Below, piece after piece: positions 47,640-56,475 of a DNA stretch of 64,000 bases. Position numbers and translations under genes: made by a program. The stretch spans positions 24,430 through 88,429 of the forward strand of contig CAZDIJ010000004.1 in NCBI GenBank assembly GCA_964505475.1. Direction: 5' to 3'. The notes below the pieces were generated by a model, which saw nothing but the letters and a program-made list of their open reading frames with translations, was not told the origin of the DNA and searched no databases. This DNA comes from JAGXQV01 sp964505475 (GTDB taxonomy: Bacteria > Pseudomonadota > Gammaproteobacteria > Burkholderiales > Sulfuricellaceae). Within the stretch, counting starts at the first letter, position 1. Each line of letters starts with the position of its first letter.

Positions 47640-48742
47640 GCCTTTTCACCGCAGAGGCGCAGAGACGCAGAGAAAATCTCACGCCTTTCACCCTCTGCGC
47701 CGCAGCGCCCCTGCGGTTCCTGGCGGTTTTCCTGATGTTGCCCTTGCTGGTTTCCTGCGCCAGGGAAACCCCGGTTTACCATCAGCAAAGCTATGTTTTC
47801 GGCACGCTGGTGGATGTCACCATCGCTGGCGAGGACGAGGCGCGGGCGCGGCAACTGACCGGCCAGGTGCTGGCCGAATTCGATCGCCTGCACCGTACCC
47901 TGCACGCCTGGAAACCCAGCGAGCTGTCGCGTCTCAACGCGGCGTTCGCGCGCGGCGAAAGAGCGCCGCTCAGTCCCGAGCTGGCGGCGATTCTCCGCGA
48001 TGCCGCCGCGCTGTCGGCGCAATCGGGCGGCGCTTTCAACCCGGCCATCGGCGGGCTGGTCAAGCTGTGGGGCTTCCAGAGCGACGAATTCACGCCGCTG
48101 CGCCCCGATCCGGCGGCGCTGGCGGCCTGGGTCAAGGCCGCTCCGGGGATGGACGACATCGTGGCAGAAAACGGCTTCGCCTCCAGCCGCAACCCGGCGG
48201 TGCGGCTCGATCTGGGAGGCTACGCCAAGGGCTATGCGCTTGATCTGGCGGCGGCTTCCTTGCGCGCCCAGGGGGTCGGGGGGGCGCTCATCAACATCGG
48301 CGGCAACATTCTCGCCATCGGCAGCCGCGGCGGGCAGCCGTGGCGGGTAGGCATCCAGCATCCGCGCAAGCCGTCGGCCATCGCCACGCTGGAACTCGGG
48401 GACGGCGAGGCGATCGGCACTTCCGGCGATTACCAGCGGTTTTTCGAAATCGACGGCAAGCGTTACTGCCATATCATCGACCCGCGCAGCGGCTACCCTG
48501 TGCAGGGGGTGGAGGCGGTGACGGTGCTGGTGGCGCCCGGCCGCCTGGCCGGGACGCTCTCGGATGTCGCTTCCAAGCCCCTGTTCATCGCCGGGGCGGC
48601 GGGCTGGCGCGAGGCGGCGGCGCGCATGGGGATAGCCGGCGCGCTGCTGATCGACGCGCGCGGCGAAATCCATCTTACCCCCGCCATGAAAAAACGCTTG
48701 CGCTTCACGGAAAAAACGCCGGTAGTGCACGAGGCGCCGTGA
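47630..48742 (+). CDS. apbE: FAD:protein FMN transferase (ApbE) lipoprotein, N-terminus carries a repeat
   Basis: 370 residues from the ATG overlapping gshB. The core is a standard exported ApbE: YVFGTLVDVTIAGEDEARAR, DLGGYAKGYALDLAA, INIGGNILAIGS and HIIDPRSGYPVQG. The signal is odd: MPLSLF, then repeat-encoded TAEAQRRREN and LCAAAPLRF, then FLAVFLMLPLLVSCARE with a lipobox. The dispersed repeat at 47647 thus supplies the long n-region. A start at the later Met would leave too short a signal. It may modify a periplasm-facing flavoprotein. Confidence 0.88.
   Translation: MPLSLFTAEAQRRRENLTPFTLCAAAPLRFLAVFLMLPLLVSCARETPVYHQQSYVFGTLVDVTIAGEDEARARQLTGQVLAEFDRLHRTLHAWKPSELSRLNAAFARGERAPLSPELAAILRDAAALSAQSGGAFNPAIGGLVKLWGFQSDEFTPLRPDPAALAAWVKAAPGMDDIVAENGFASSRNPAVRLDLGGYAKGYALDLAAASLRAQGVGGALINIGGNILAIGSRGGQPWRVGIQHPRKPSAIATLELGDGEAIGTSGDYQRFFEIDGKRYCHIIDPRSGYPVQGVEAVTVLVAPGRLAGTLSDVASKPLFIAGAAGWREAAARMGIAGALLIDARGEIHLTPAMKKRLRFTEKTPVVHEAP
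47647..47718. repeat. Dispersed inverted repeat inside the apbE signal-peptide coding region
   Basis: accgcagaggcgcagagacg (47647) is mirrored by ctctgcgccgcagcgcccct and gcggtt (to 47718). Same family as 742-905. Its two arms are translated in frame. Confidence 0.7.
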
Positions 48743-48781
48743 AAGGAATAGAATTGCTCTTTTTTCGTCGGATGGTTCCGC

Positions 48782-49195
48782 ATGGTCGGCATACTCATCA
48801 TCGCGCACGGTAATTTGGGCGACAGCCTGATCCATTGCGCCCAGCATGTTTTCTCCGGCAGGGAGCTGCCGTTGCGCCAGATGGGCGTGACGGTGCACGA
48901 CGATCCGGTGGCGCTGGCGCCGCAGGCGCGCGAGCTGGTGCGCCTGCTCGACGAGGGTGACGGGGTGCTGGTGCTGACCGACATGTACGGCGCCACGCCT
49001 TCCAACATCGCCTGCCGCCTGCTCGACCCGGGCAAGATCGAAGGCATTTCCGGCGTCAGCATGCCGATGCTGGTGCGGGCGCTGACCTATTGCACCAGCC
49101 CGCTGGCGACGGTGGTGGAAAAGGCCATGTCCGGCGGCCGCGACGGCGTGGTGCACATAACCATGGAAGCCTGTGATGTTACGGCAAGATATTGA
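48782..49195 (+). CDS. PTS EIIA component, mannose family
   Basis: 137 residues. The phosphorylated His is in MVGILIIAHGNLGDSLI (His9); VLTDMYGATPSNIA is conserved. In betaproteobacteria this EIIA-Man, HPr and EI trio has no EIIBC permease and works as a regulatory phosphorelay. It overlaps HPr by 20 bp. Confidence 0.93.
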   Translation: MVGILIIAHGNLGDSLIHCAQHVFSGRELPLRQMGVTVHDDPVALAPQARELVRLLDEGDGVLVLTDMYGATPSNIACRLLDPGKIEGISGVSMPMLVRALTYCTSPLATVVEKAMSGGRDGVVHITMEACDVTARY

Positions 49196-49445
49196 AATAA
49201 CGAATAAACTAGGCCTGCATGCGCGGGCTTCGGCGAAGCTGACCCAGCTTGCCGGCCAGTTCAAGAGCGACATCTGGATCACCCGCAACGACCGCCGCGT
49301 CAACGCCAAGAGCATCATGGGCGTGATGATGCTGGCCGCCAGCAAGGGCGCCACGGTCAGCCTGGAAATCGACGGCGAGGACGAGGGGGCGGCGATGCAT
49401 TCCCTGGCGGCCTTGTTCGGCGACAAATTCGGAGAAGGCGAGTGA
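49176..49445 (+). CDS. ptsH: Phosphocarrier protein HPr
   Basis: 89 residues from MLRQDIEITNKLGLHARAS (phospho-His in GLHARA); the regulatory Ser region reads NAKSIMGVMMLAASKG, as in HPr-kinase-regulated HPr. The GTG one codon earlier is an alternative start. It overlaps EIIA upstream and EI downstream (GTGA), so all three are coupled. Confidence 0.95.
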   Translation: MLRQDIEITNKLGLHARASAKLTQLAGQFKSDIWITRNDRRVNAKSIMGVMMLAASKGATVSLEIDGEDEGAAMHSLAALFGDKFGEGE

Positions 49446-51166
49446 GCTTCACCCTGCACGGCGTCGGCGTTTCCGGCGGCATCGCCATCGGCTATGCGCA
49501 CCTGGTGTCGCATGCGGTGCTGGAAGTGCCGCACTACGTGGTGCCGCGCAACCTGCTGGTGGAGGAAATCGAGCGTTTCCAGTCGGCCATCGCGGCCACC
49601 CGCGAGGAGTTGGAAGCGCTGCGCGCCAACATCCCGGCGGGCGCCCCGCCGGAGTACGGCGCCTTTCTCGACCTGCATCTGCTGATCCTGGAGGATTCCA
49701 CCCTGTCGGTGGTGCCGCTGCAACTGATCGAGACCCAGCAGGTCAACGCCGAGTGGGCGCTCAAGCAGCAGATGGACGCCCTGCTCGAACAGTTCCAGCA
49801 GATCGAGGACGATTACCTGCGCGAGCGCGAGCGCGACGTGGTGCAGGTGGTGGAGCGGGTGCTCAAGGCGCTGCTCGGCCACCCCAGCGCCATGCCCATG
49901 CCCACCGGCAGCGAGCAGAACCGCATCCTGGTGGCGCACGACCTGTCTCCCGCCGACATGATGTTGTTCAAGCAGAACCGCATCGCCGCCTTTACCACCG
50001 ATGTCGGCGGCGCCACCTCGCACACCGCGATCATGGCGCGCAGCCTGAACATTCCTTCGATCGTCGCGCTCCATCACGCGCGCGAGATGATCCACGAAAA
50101 CGAACTGCTGATCGTCGATGGCCAGCAGGGCGTGGTGATCGTCAACCCGGACCGGCAGATCCTGGCCGAATACCGCCTGCGCCAGAGCCAGTGGGAGCTG
50201 GAAAAGCAGAAGCTCAAACGCCTCAAGAGCACCGCCGCCACTACCCTCGATGGGGTGCCGGTGGAGTTGCACGCCAATATCGAGTTGCCGCAGGACATGG
50301 CGCAGGTGAAGGAGGCGGGCGCCACCGGCATCGGCCTGTTCCGCAGCGAATTTCTGTTTCTCAACCGCGACGGCCTGCCCGGCGAGGAAGAACAATACCG
50401 CGCCTACCGCCAGGTGGCCGAGAGCATGAAGGGGTTGCCGGTCACTATCCGCACCCTCGATCTCGGCGCCGACAAGCACCTCACCGGCACCACCCGCGAG
50501 AGCGCCAATCCCGCCCTGGGGCTGCGCGCCATCCGCCTGTGTCTGGCCGAGCCGCAATTGTTCCATACCCAGTTGCGCGCCATTCTGCGCGCCTCGGCTC
50601 ATGGCAAGGTGCGCATCCTGATCCCGATGCTGTCGTCGCTGGCGGAATTGCGCCAGGCCATGCACATGATCGTCCATGCCAAGCAGAGCCTGGCGCTGGA
50701 CGACATCCCCTTCGATCCCAAGGTGCCCCTCGGCGGGATGATCGAGATACCGGCGGCGGCGCTGGCGGCGGCGGCCTTCGCCAGGGATCTGGATTTCCTT
50801 TCGATCGGCACCAACGACCTGATCCAGTACACTCTGGCCATCGACCGCACCGACGATGCTGTGGCGCACCTCTACGACCCCCTGCATCCGGCGGTGCTGC
50901 AATTGATCGCCGGCACCATCGCCGCCGCCGACAAGGCCGGCATATCGGTTTCGGTGTGCGGCGAAATGGCCGGCGACCCGGCGCTGACCCGCCTCCTCCT
51001 CGGTCTTGGGCTGCGCCAGTTTTCCATGCACCCGGCGCACATCCTGACCGTCAAGCAGCAGGTGCTGAAGGCGGAATTGCCGAAGATCGCCGGCATCGCG
51101 CAGAAGATGCTGAAGACCCACGACCCGGAAAAGATGCACCAGTTGCTGGAGCGGCTCAATCAATAA
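49442..51166 (+). CDS. ptsI: Phosphoenolpyruvate-protein phosphotransferase (enzyme I)
   Basis: 574 residues from a GTG. N-terminal His domain with GGATSHTAIMARSLNIPSIV; C-terminal PEP-binding TIM barrel with GATGIGLFRSEFLFLNRD, TIRTLDLGADK, DFLSIGTNDLIQYTLAIDR and SVCGEMAGDP (catalytic Cys). It takes phosphate from PEP to HPr. Confidence 0.97.
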   Translation: MSFTLHGVGVSGGIAIGYAHLVSHAVLEVPHYVVPRNLLVEEIERFQSAIAATREELEALRANIPAGAPPEYGAFLDLHLLILEDSTLSVVPLQLIETQQVNAEWALKQQMDALLEQFQQIEDDYLRERERDVVQVVERVLKALLGHPSAMPMPTGSEQNRILVAHDLSPADMMLFKQNRIAAFTTDVGGATSHTAIMARSLNIPSIVALHHAREMIHENELLIVDGQQGVVIVNPDRQILAEYRLRQSQWELEKQKLKRLKSTAATTLDGVPVELHANIELPQDMAQVKEAGATGIGLFRSEFLFLNRDGLPGEEEQYRAYRQVAESMKGLPVTIRTLDLGADKHLTGTTRESANPALGLRAIRLCLAEPQLFHTQLRAILRASAHGKVRILIPMLSSLAELRQAMHMIVHAKQSLALDDIPFDPKVPLGGMIEIPAAALAAAAFARDLDFLSIGTNDLIQYTLAIDRTDDAVAHLYDPLHPAVLQLIAGTIAAADKAGISVSVCGEMAGDPALTRLLLGLGLRQFSMHPAHILTVKQQVLKAELPKIAGIAQKMLKTHDPEKMHQLLERLNQ

Positions 51167-51241
51167 TCAGGGGCTAGAGGCTAGGGGGCGTCTCGCTGCG
51201 CAGGGGTTTTCAAAAAATACTAAAACATACGAAACTGAACT

Positions 51242-51247
51242 TATAAT
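51242..51247 (+). promoter_or_regulatory. TATAAT box immediately upstream of metX
   Basis: A perfect -10 lies 6 bp before the metX ATG, with no Shine-Dalgarno between them. Transcription from it would start at the A of the ATG or very near it, giving a leaderless message. No clear -35. Confidence 0.45.
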
Positions 51248-51253
51248 TCGTCC

Positions 51254-52393
51254 ATGCACCAACACGCCAATTCCGTCGGCATCGTTGCTTCGCGCAACGT
51301 GCATTTCGATACGCCCGTCACCCTGAAAAGCGGCGCCACGCTGGACAGCTACGATCTGGTTTACGAGACCTACGGCGAACTCAATGCCGCCAAGTCCAAC
51401 GCCATCCTGATCTGCCACGCGCTGTCCGGGCACCACCACGTCGCCGGCTACCATACGGAAAAAGACAAATATCCCGGCTGGTGGGACAACATGATCGGGC
51501 CAGGCAAGCCGGTCGATACCAACCGTTTTTTCGTGATCGGCGTCAACAATCTGGGCGGCTGCCACGGCTCCACCGGCCCGTCCAGTCCCAACCCCAAGAC
51601 CGGCAAGCCCTACGGTTCGTCCTTTCCGGTGGTGACGGTGGAAGACTGGGTGGAAACCCAGGCGCGGCTGGCCGATCATCTCGGCATCGAGCGCTTCGCT
51701 GCGGTGATCGGCGGCAGCCTGGGCGGGATGCAGGCGCTGCAATGGAGCATCTCCCACCCGGAGCGCCTGCGCCACGCGCTGGTGATCGCCGCGGCGCCCA
51801 AGCTCACCGCCCAGAACATCGCCTTCAACGACGTGGCGCGCCAGGCCATCCTCACCGACCCGGACTTCCACGGCGGCGACTACTACGGGCACGGCGTGGT
51901 TCCCCGGCGCGGCCTGCGCATCGCGCGCATGCTGGGGCATATCACCTATTTGTCGGACGATGCGATGGGGGAGAAATTCGGCCGCATCCTCAAGAACGAG
52001 ACCTTCCAGTTCGGCTACGACGTTGAGTTCGAGATCGAATCCTATCTGCGCTACCAGGGCGACAAGTTCGCCGACAGCTTCGATGCCAACACCTATTTGC
52101 TGATGACCAAGGCGCTCGACTACTTCGATCCCACCCACCACCACCGCTGCTCCTTGAGCCGGGTGCTCAAGCCCGCCAGCGCCGATTTCCTGGTGGTGTC
52201 GTTCACCAGCGACTGGCGCTTCGCGCCGAGCCGCTCGCGCGAAATCGTCAAGGCGCTGCTGGATAACGAGCGCCACGTCAGCTATGCGGAAATCACCGCG
52301 GCGCACGGCCACGACGCCTTCCTCATGCCCGACCCCCATTATCACGAGGTGGTGCGCGCCTACATGAACAACGTCCGGGAGAATGCCGCATGA
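51254..52393 (+). CDS. metX: Homoserine O-acyltransferase MetX
   Basis: 379 residues, alpha/beta-hydrolase fold. Nucleophile Ser in IGGSLGGMQALQWS, Asp region FTSDWRFAPSRSREIV, and His in AHGHDAFLMPDP. Acylates homoserine for methionine synthesis; many betaproteobacterial MetX enzymes use succinyl-CoA. NNLGGCHGSTGPSSPNP is a family block. It overlaps metW by 4 bp. Confidence 0.96.
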   Translation: MHQHANSVGIVASRNVHFDTPVTLKSGATLDSYDLVYETYGELNAAKSNAILICHALSGHHHVAGYHTEKDKYPGWWDNMIGPGKPVDTNRFFVIGVNNLGGCHGSTGPSSPNPKTGKPYGSSFPVVTVEDWVETQARLADHLGIERFAAVIGGSLGGMQALQWSISHPERLRHALVIAAAPKLTAQNIAFNDVARQAILTDPDFHGGDYYGHGVVPRRGLRIARMLGHITYLSDDAMGEKFGRILKNETFQFGYDVEFEIESYLRYQGDKFADSFDANTYLLMTKALDYFDPTHHHRCSLSRVLKPASADFLVVSFTSDWRFAPSRSREIVKALLDNERHVSYAEITAAHGHDAFLMPDPHYHEVVRAYMNNVRENAA

Positions 52394-52977
52394 CCGCCCG
52401 TCCCGAATTCGCCGCCATCGCGCAATGGGTGACGCCCGGCGCCAAGGTGCTCGACCTCGGCTGCGGCGACGGCAGCCTGCTCCAATACCTGCGCGAAACC
52501 CGCAATGCGCGCGGCTATGGCATCGAGATCGCCGATCCCAACATCGTCGCCTGCATCGGCAACGGCATCGACGTCATCCAGATGGACCTGGAAAGCGGTC
52601 TGTCCGGCTTCGAGCCGCAATCCTTCGATTTCGTGATCCTGTCGCAAACCCTGCAAGCGATCAAGAACATCGACCTGATGGTCAGCGAGATGCTGCGGGT
52701 GGGCAAGCACGGCATCGTCACCTTGCCCAATTTCGGCTACTGGCGCCACCGTTTGCAAATTCTCCGGGGCAACATGCCGGTTTCGGAAGACCTGCCTTAC
52801 CAGTGGTTCGATACCCCCAACATCCACCTGTGCACCTTCGACGATTTTGAGAGTTTCTGCCGCGACCGGGGAGTGGAGATACGCGAGCGCCGGGTGATGC
52901 ACGACGGCCAGGCGGTCACGCTGCTGCCCAACCTGTTCGGCAGTCTGGCGGTGTACCGGCTGGAGCGGTCAGCCTGA
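52390..52977 (+). CDS. metW: Methionine biosynthesis protein MetW
   Basis: 195 residues. SAM-methyltransferase-like fold: KVLDLGCGDGSLLQYL, GYGIEIADPNIVACIGNG, FVILSQTLQAIKNIDLM, and LPNFGYWRHRLQIL. MetW partners MetX and is thought to be needed for full homoserine acyltransferase activity. Its 3' end overlaps the convergent kinase gene by 9 bp. Confidence 0.95.
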   Translation: MTARPEFAAIAQWVTPGAKVLDLGCGDGSLLQYLRETRNARGYGIEIADPNIVACIGNGIDVIQMDLESGLSGFEPQSFDFVILSQTLQAIKNIDLMVSEMLRVGKHGIVTLPNFGYWRHRLQILRGNMPVSEDLPYQWFDTPNIHLCTFDDFESFCRDRGVEIRERRVMHDGQAVTLLPNLFGSLAVYRLERSA

Positions 52978-54747
52978 AGCCTCGGCGGCCGGCAGCGTCA
53001 GTGTGAATTCCGCGCCGTTCTCGGCGTTCCTGGCCGTGATGGCGCCGCCCATGTTCTCCATAACCATCCGCGACATATACAGGCCGATGCCGGTGCCGGT
53101 TTCCTTGGTGGAGAAATAGGGGTCGAAGATTCTCGGCAAGACCTCTTCCGCGATTCCGCCGGCATTATCCTTCAGCGCGACGTAAACCCGCTCGCCGTCC
53201 CGTCCGAGCCGGATATCCACCCTGCCGTCGGCAACCGTTCTCTCGTGGATGGCGTCCTTGGCGTTGCTGAGCACATTGAGCAGCACTTGGGAAAACTCGT
53301 TCTGAAAACCGCTTGCCTCGAAATCCTCGGATTCCTCGACGGCAAGGGCGATGCCGTTGTTCTTGAAGCTGTGGCGGAGCAGATTGAGCGTATCCTCGAC
53401 GGCCTGGCGCAAGCTGAAATTTCGTTTCAGCTTGTTGGGTTTGAAAAAATTGCGGAAATCGTCGATGGTGTTCGACATGTTCTGGATGAGCTGCCGCCCC
53501 TTGCCGACCGCCGCGTCGAGGTAGGGTTTGTCGAGTTCGTCGTACTCGTAGGCGTCCTTGATGTTGGAAAGGATCAGGGTCAACGCATTGATGGGCTGGC
53601 GCCACTGATGGGCGATATTGCCGATCATTTCCCCCATCGCCGCCAGGCGCGCCTGCTGAATCATCAGCCGCTCGTTTTCGAGATTCCTGGCGACTTCCTC
53701 GCTGACGCGCGACTCCAGGGTTTCATTGAGTTCGCGCAAGGCGCGGTCGGTATTGAGGCGCTCGGTAATGTCGCGGGCGCTTTCTATGATGGCGAAAACC
53801 TTGCCGTCCCGGTCTTTCAGCGGCGAAGCCAGCAATTCGACGTGGCGCGCCTCACCCGCCGCGTTGAAATGCTCGTGGATCACCGCCGCCGGTTTGTCCG
53901 ACTTCAGCGCCGCTTCGAGAGGGCAGGGGTGTTCCTTGCTGTCGCAAGGCGTTTCGCGGCGGTGGGAAATCTGGTAGCAAAAGCGCGGTTCTTGCCCCGC
54001 CGCTTGCAGGCCGGATTCGCCGCCGGGATGATTGGAAAGGATCACCCGGTAATCGGTGCCGATCACCATCATCGGGTCGGGCATGCCGTCGATGACCGAC
54101 TGGAGGAACTGCCGCTGGCTTGCCAGTTCACGGGTGCGCTGTTCCACCAGCGTACCGAGGTGATGCATGAAGCGATGATTGAGCAGCAGGCGCCCGAGTA
54201 TCTTGCAGAACAGCAGCAACAGGCGTTCGTGCCACAGGTTGAAAAAGTCGGGAACCGGGTAATAGACGTTGAGCACGCCGAGAACCTGGTTCTCGCAGGC
54301 GATCGGCACGCAGATCAGCGAACCTTGCGCCGCCTTGTCGGCGATGCCGAATTGCTTGAATTGCGGGTCGTCGGCGCAGGAGCGGCAATGCTCGATGGCG
54401 CCGCTTTGGGCGGTGCGTCCCATGAGTCCCTCGCCCAGCCTGTAGGTTTTGCCGGGCGGGCGCTGGGCGGCAATTTCGTCCGGGTCAACGATGTCCTTCA
54501 GCATGTCGTCCCAGTCCAGTCCGGCGGCGTTGGTCAGCGTGCCGTCCTTGTCCAGCAGGAAAATCGAGCAGCGTTCCATGTCCTGGTTCGCCATCAGCGC
54601 TTCCAGCGCTCCCTTGAGCAATTGGGGTTCATCCTGGTTGCGCAGGGAGATTTCCGTCAGCCCGTGCAGGGCGGACAGGGAGTCGAGCAGGTTGACGATG
54701 TGGCGGTTGAGTTCCAGCGAGGCTTCGGCGTAAAGCGGGGCGGTCAT
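52969..54747 (-). CDS. Soluble hybrid-input sensor histidine kinase (GAF-PAS-HisKA-HATPase)
   Basis: 592 residues, no membrane helix. Residues ~25-195 are a GAF domain (with a CRSCADDP motif), ~215-340 a PAS domain containing FCYQISHRRETPCDSKEHPC (several Cys/His, a possible metal or haem site), then a coiled coil and the phospho-His motif GEMIGNIAHQWRQPINAL, and an ATPase with NVLSNAKDAI, DNAGGI and GTGIGLYMSR. No response regulator gene is adjacent; it is followed upstream on the same strand by an HDOD gene 2 bp away. Confidence 0.9.
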   Translation of the reverse strand: MTAPLYAEASLELNRHIVNLLDSLSALHGLTEISLRNQDEPQLLKGALEALMANQDMERCSIFLLDKDGTLTNAAGLDWDDMLKDIVDPDEIAAQRPPGKTYRLGEGLMGRTAQSGAIEHCRSCADDPQFKQFGIADKAAQGSLICVPIACENQVLGVLNVYYPVPDFFNLWHERLLLLFCKILGRLLLNHRFMHHLGTLVEQRTRELASQRQFLQSVIDGMPDPMMVIGTDYRVILSNHPGGESGLQAAGQEPRFCYQISHRRETPCDSKEHPCPLEAALKSDKPAAVIHEHFNAAGEARHVELLASPLKDRDGKVFAIIESARDITERLNTDRALRELNETLESRVSEEVARNLENERLMIQQARLAAMGEMIGNIAHQWRQPINALTLILSNIKDAYEYDELDKPYLDAAVGKGRQLIQNMSNTIDDFRNFFKPNKLKRNFSLRQAVEDTLNLLRHSFKNNGIALAVEESEDFEASGFQNEFSQVLLNVLSNAKDAIHERTVADGRVDIRLGRDGERVYVALKDNAGGIAEEVLPRIFDPYFSTKETGTGIGLYMSRMVMENMGGAITARNAENGAEFTLTLPAAEASG

Positions 54748-54749
54748 CG

Positions 54750-55610
54750 TCAGGCCTTACCGAAAAGAGCGGCCATTTCCTGGATGGACTCCAACTTGCC
54801 GCGCATCTGTTCCCAAAGCTTTTCCGCCTTGGCCAGGGGAATGCCCAGCGCCTCCAGGGACGGGGTTTCGGCGTCGAATTCCTCCACGCCGTCGGTGATC
54901 TGGTTGGCCCAGCGGGAGCAAATACCTTCCAGCAGCACCAGCGGCCAGCATTCGCTGCGGTAGTCGCGGTCGTAATGGTGCTTCATCACCAGCAAAATAT
55001 CATCGGGCAGGTGCCATTTGCTACCCAGCCAAATGCCCGCCTGGTAATGGTCGATGTCGAGCCGGTCGCGGATGTGTTCGCCGAGGTTGCGGCCGGGGTT
55101 GGCCTCGAAGGCGGCAAACGCCGAATCCATCTGCTCCGGGTAGAGATGCACCAGCGCCAGCAGGCCGAGATTGTGCAACAGCCCGGTCATGTAGACGCTG
55201 TCGCCGGGGGGGCGGAGCCTTTCCTGGACATGCGGATAAAGCGCGCTGCTCATCAGGGCGGTGATGACCGCGGAAACCCAATAGCGTTCCACCTGAAAGC
55301 GGGGGCAGCGGCTGGTTTGGAATACCCCGGACAGCGCCAGTCCGACGGCGACGCTTTTCACCGTGACCATGCCGAGCACGGAAATGGCGCGCGGCAGCGA
55401 ATGCACCTGTCCCTGCTGGCCGAAGAAGGAGGAATTGGCCAGCCCCAGCAAGCGCGCCGCGATCGTCGGGGATTCGCTCAGAATGTCGGCCAGCGCGCCA
55501 TGGGCAATGGTCGGGTTTTCGCAACTGCTCAGAATGCGCTGGACGTCCGGCGATAGGGTCGGCAGTTCCTTTTGCTTTTGAATTTCCTGGCGGGCTTGTT
55601 CTATGGACAT
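54750..55610 (-). CDS. HDOD domain signalling protein
   Basis: 286 residues. HDOD domain about 10-210 with LPTLSPDVQRILSSCENP, ANSSFFGQQGQVHSLPRAIS, MTGLLHNLGLLAL and KHHYDRDYRSE. HDOD proteins lack the full HD metal site and act as output or scaffold modules in signalling. It ends 2 bp before the kinase gene, so the two probably form one signalling unit. Confidence 0.9.
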   Translation of the reverse strand: MSIEQARQEIQKQKELPTLSPDVQRILSSCENPTIAHGALADILSESPTIAARLLGLANSSFFGQQGQVHSLPRAISVLGMVTVKSVAVGLALSGVFQTSRCPRFQVERYWVSAVITALMSSALYPHVQERLRPPGDSVYMTGLLHNLGLLALVHLYPEQMDSAFAAFEANPGRNLGEHIRDRLDIDHYQAGIWLGSKWHLPDDILLVMKHHYDRDYRSECWPLVLLEGICSRWANQITDGVEEFDAETPSLEALGIPLAKAEKLWEQMRGKLESIQEMAALFGKA

Positions 55611-55743
55611 GTGAATACGGCTCGCGACAAATGAAACGGCTGGTCTGAATCGGTATCCAGTGCAACTTCACTGTAACATAACCGGAAAAAAATAAAATGT
55701 CTTGGCGATGCCGGTTAAGCGGCTTGCATGCCGCGTGCCGGCG

Positions 55744-56409
55744 CTAGCCGATAAACAACCGGTACAGTCCCAACACGCCGAAGCCGCCCACCAGCAATCC
55801 GGCGGCCAGCCTGACGTTGCGGTTCTGCATGAAATCCTTGAGTTGGCGGGCGAAGTAGCCCATCGCCAGGAGGTTGGGCAAGGTTCCCAGGCCGAAGGCC
55901 AGCATGATCGCGCCGCCGCCCAGCGTGCTGCCGCTGGCCAGCGCCGAGATCAGCATGCTGTACACCAGCCCGCACGGCACCCAGCCCCACAGCGCGCCGA
56001 GCGCCAGCGCTTGCGGCACGCTGGTGACCGGCAGCAACTTGCGCGAATAGGGTTGCAGGCGCTGCCAGATACCCGCGCCGGCGCCCTCGATGCGCAGCAC
56101 CAGCGACGACAGCCCGGCGAGATACAGCCCCAGCGCCACCAGCAGCAGGTTGGCCAGCAGATACAGCACCTGTTTCACCGGCAGGATGTTGGCCAGCAGC
56201 AGGCTGCTCGCCCCCGCCGCCCCGGCGATGGCGCCGACCAGCACGTAGCTGGCGATGCGCCCGGTGCTGTAGGCCAGGTGGAAGCGCCATTGCGGCGCCT
56301 GGTTGGGCAGTTGCAGGCTGAGCGCGCCGACGATGCCGCCGCACATGCCGACGCAGTGGGTGCCGCCGAGCAGTCCGACGAGGAAGACCGAGATGAGGTT
56401 GAGTTCCAT
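55744..56409 (-). CDS. Sulfite exporter TauE/SafE family membrane protein (COG2836), second copy
   Basis: 221 residues, about six membrane spans, with GLLGGTHCVGMCGGIVGALS and ALWGWVPCGLVYSML. This is the form usually found with cbb3 oxidase assembly genes. It differs clearly from the copy at 6331. Here it is alone and divergent from ampG, 66 bp apart. Confidence 0.88.
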   Translation of the reverse strand: MELNLISVFLVGLLGGTHCVGMCGGIVGALSLQLPNQAPQWRFHLAYSTGRIASYVLVGAIAGAAGASSLLLANILPVKQVLYLLANLLLVALGLYLAGLSSLVLRIEGAGAGIWQRLQPYSRKLLPVTSVPQALALGALWGWVPCGLVYSMLISALASGSTLGGGAIMLAFGLGTLPNLLAMGYFARQLKDFMQNRNVRLAAGLLVGGFGVLGLYRLFIG

Positions 56410-56475
56410 GGAGCCGGAATTGTGACACAGGCGGGCGCTCGCTCAAAGCCATGGTTTCGGGTATGGTAGCGTCCC

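Noticed and set aside
47354..51163. Very long antisense frame (over 1,200 codons) across gshB, apbE and the PTS genes
   Set aside because: Caused by GC-rich codon bias opposite real genes; the sense proteins are all recognisable.
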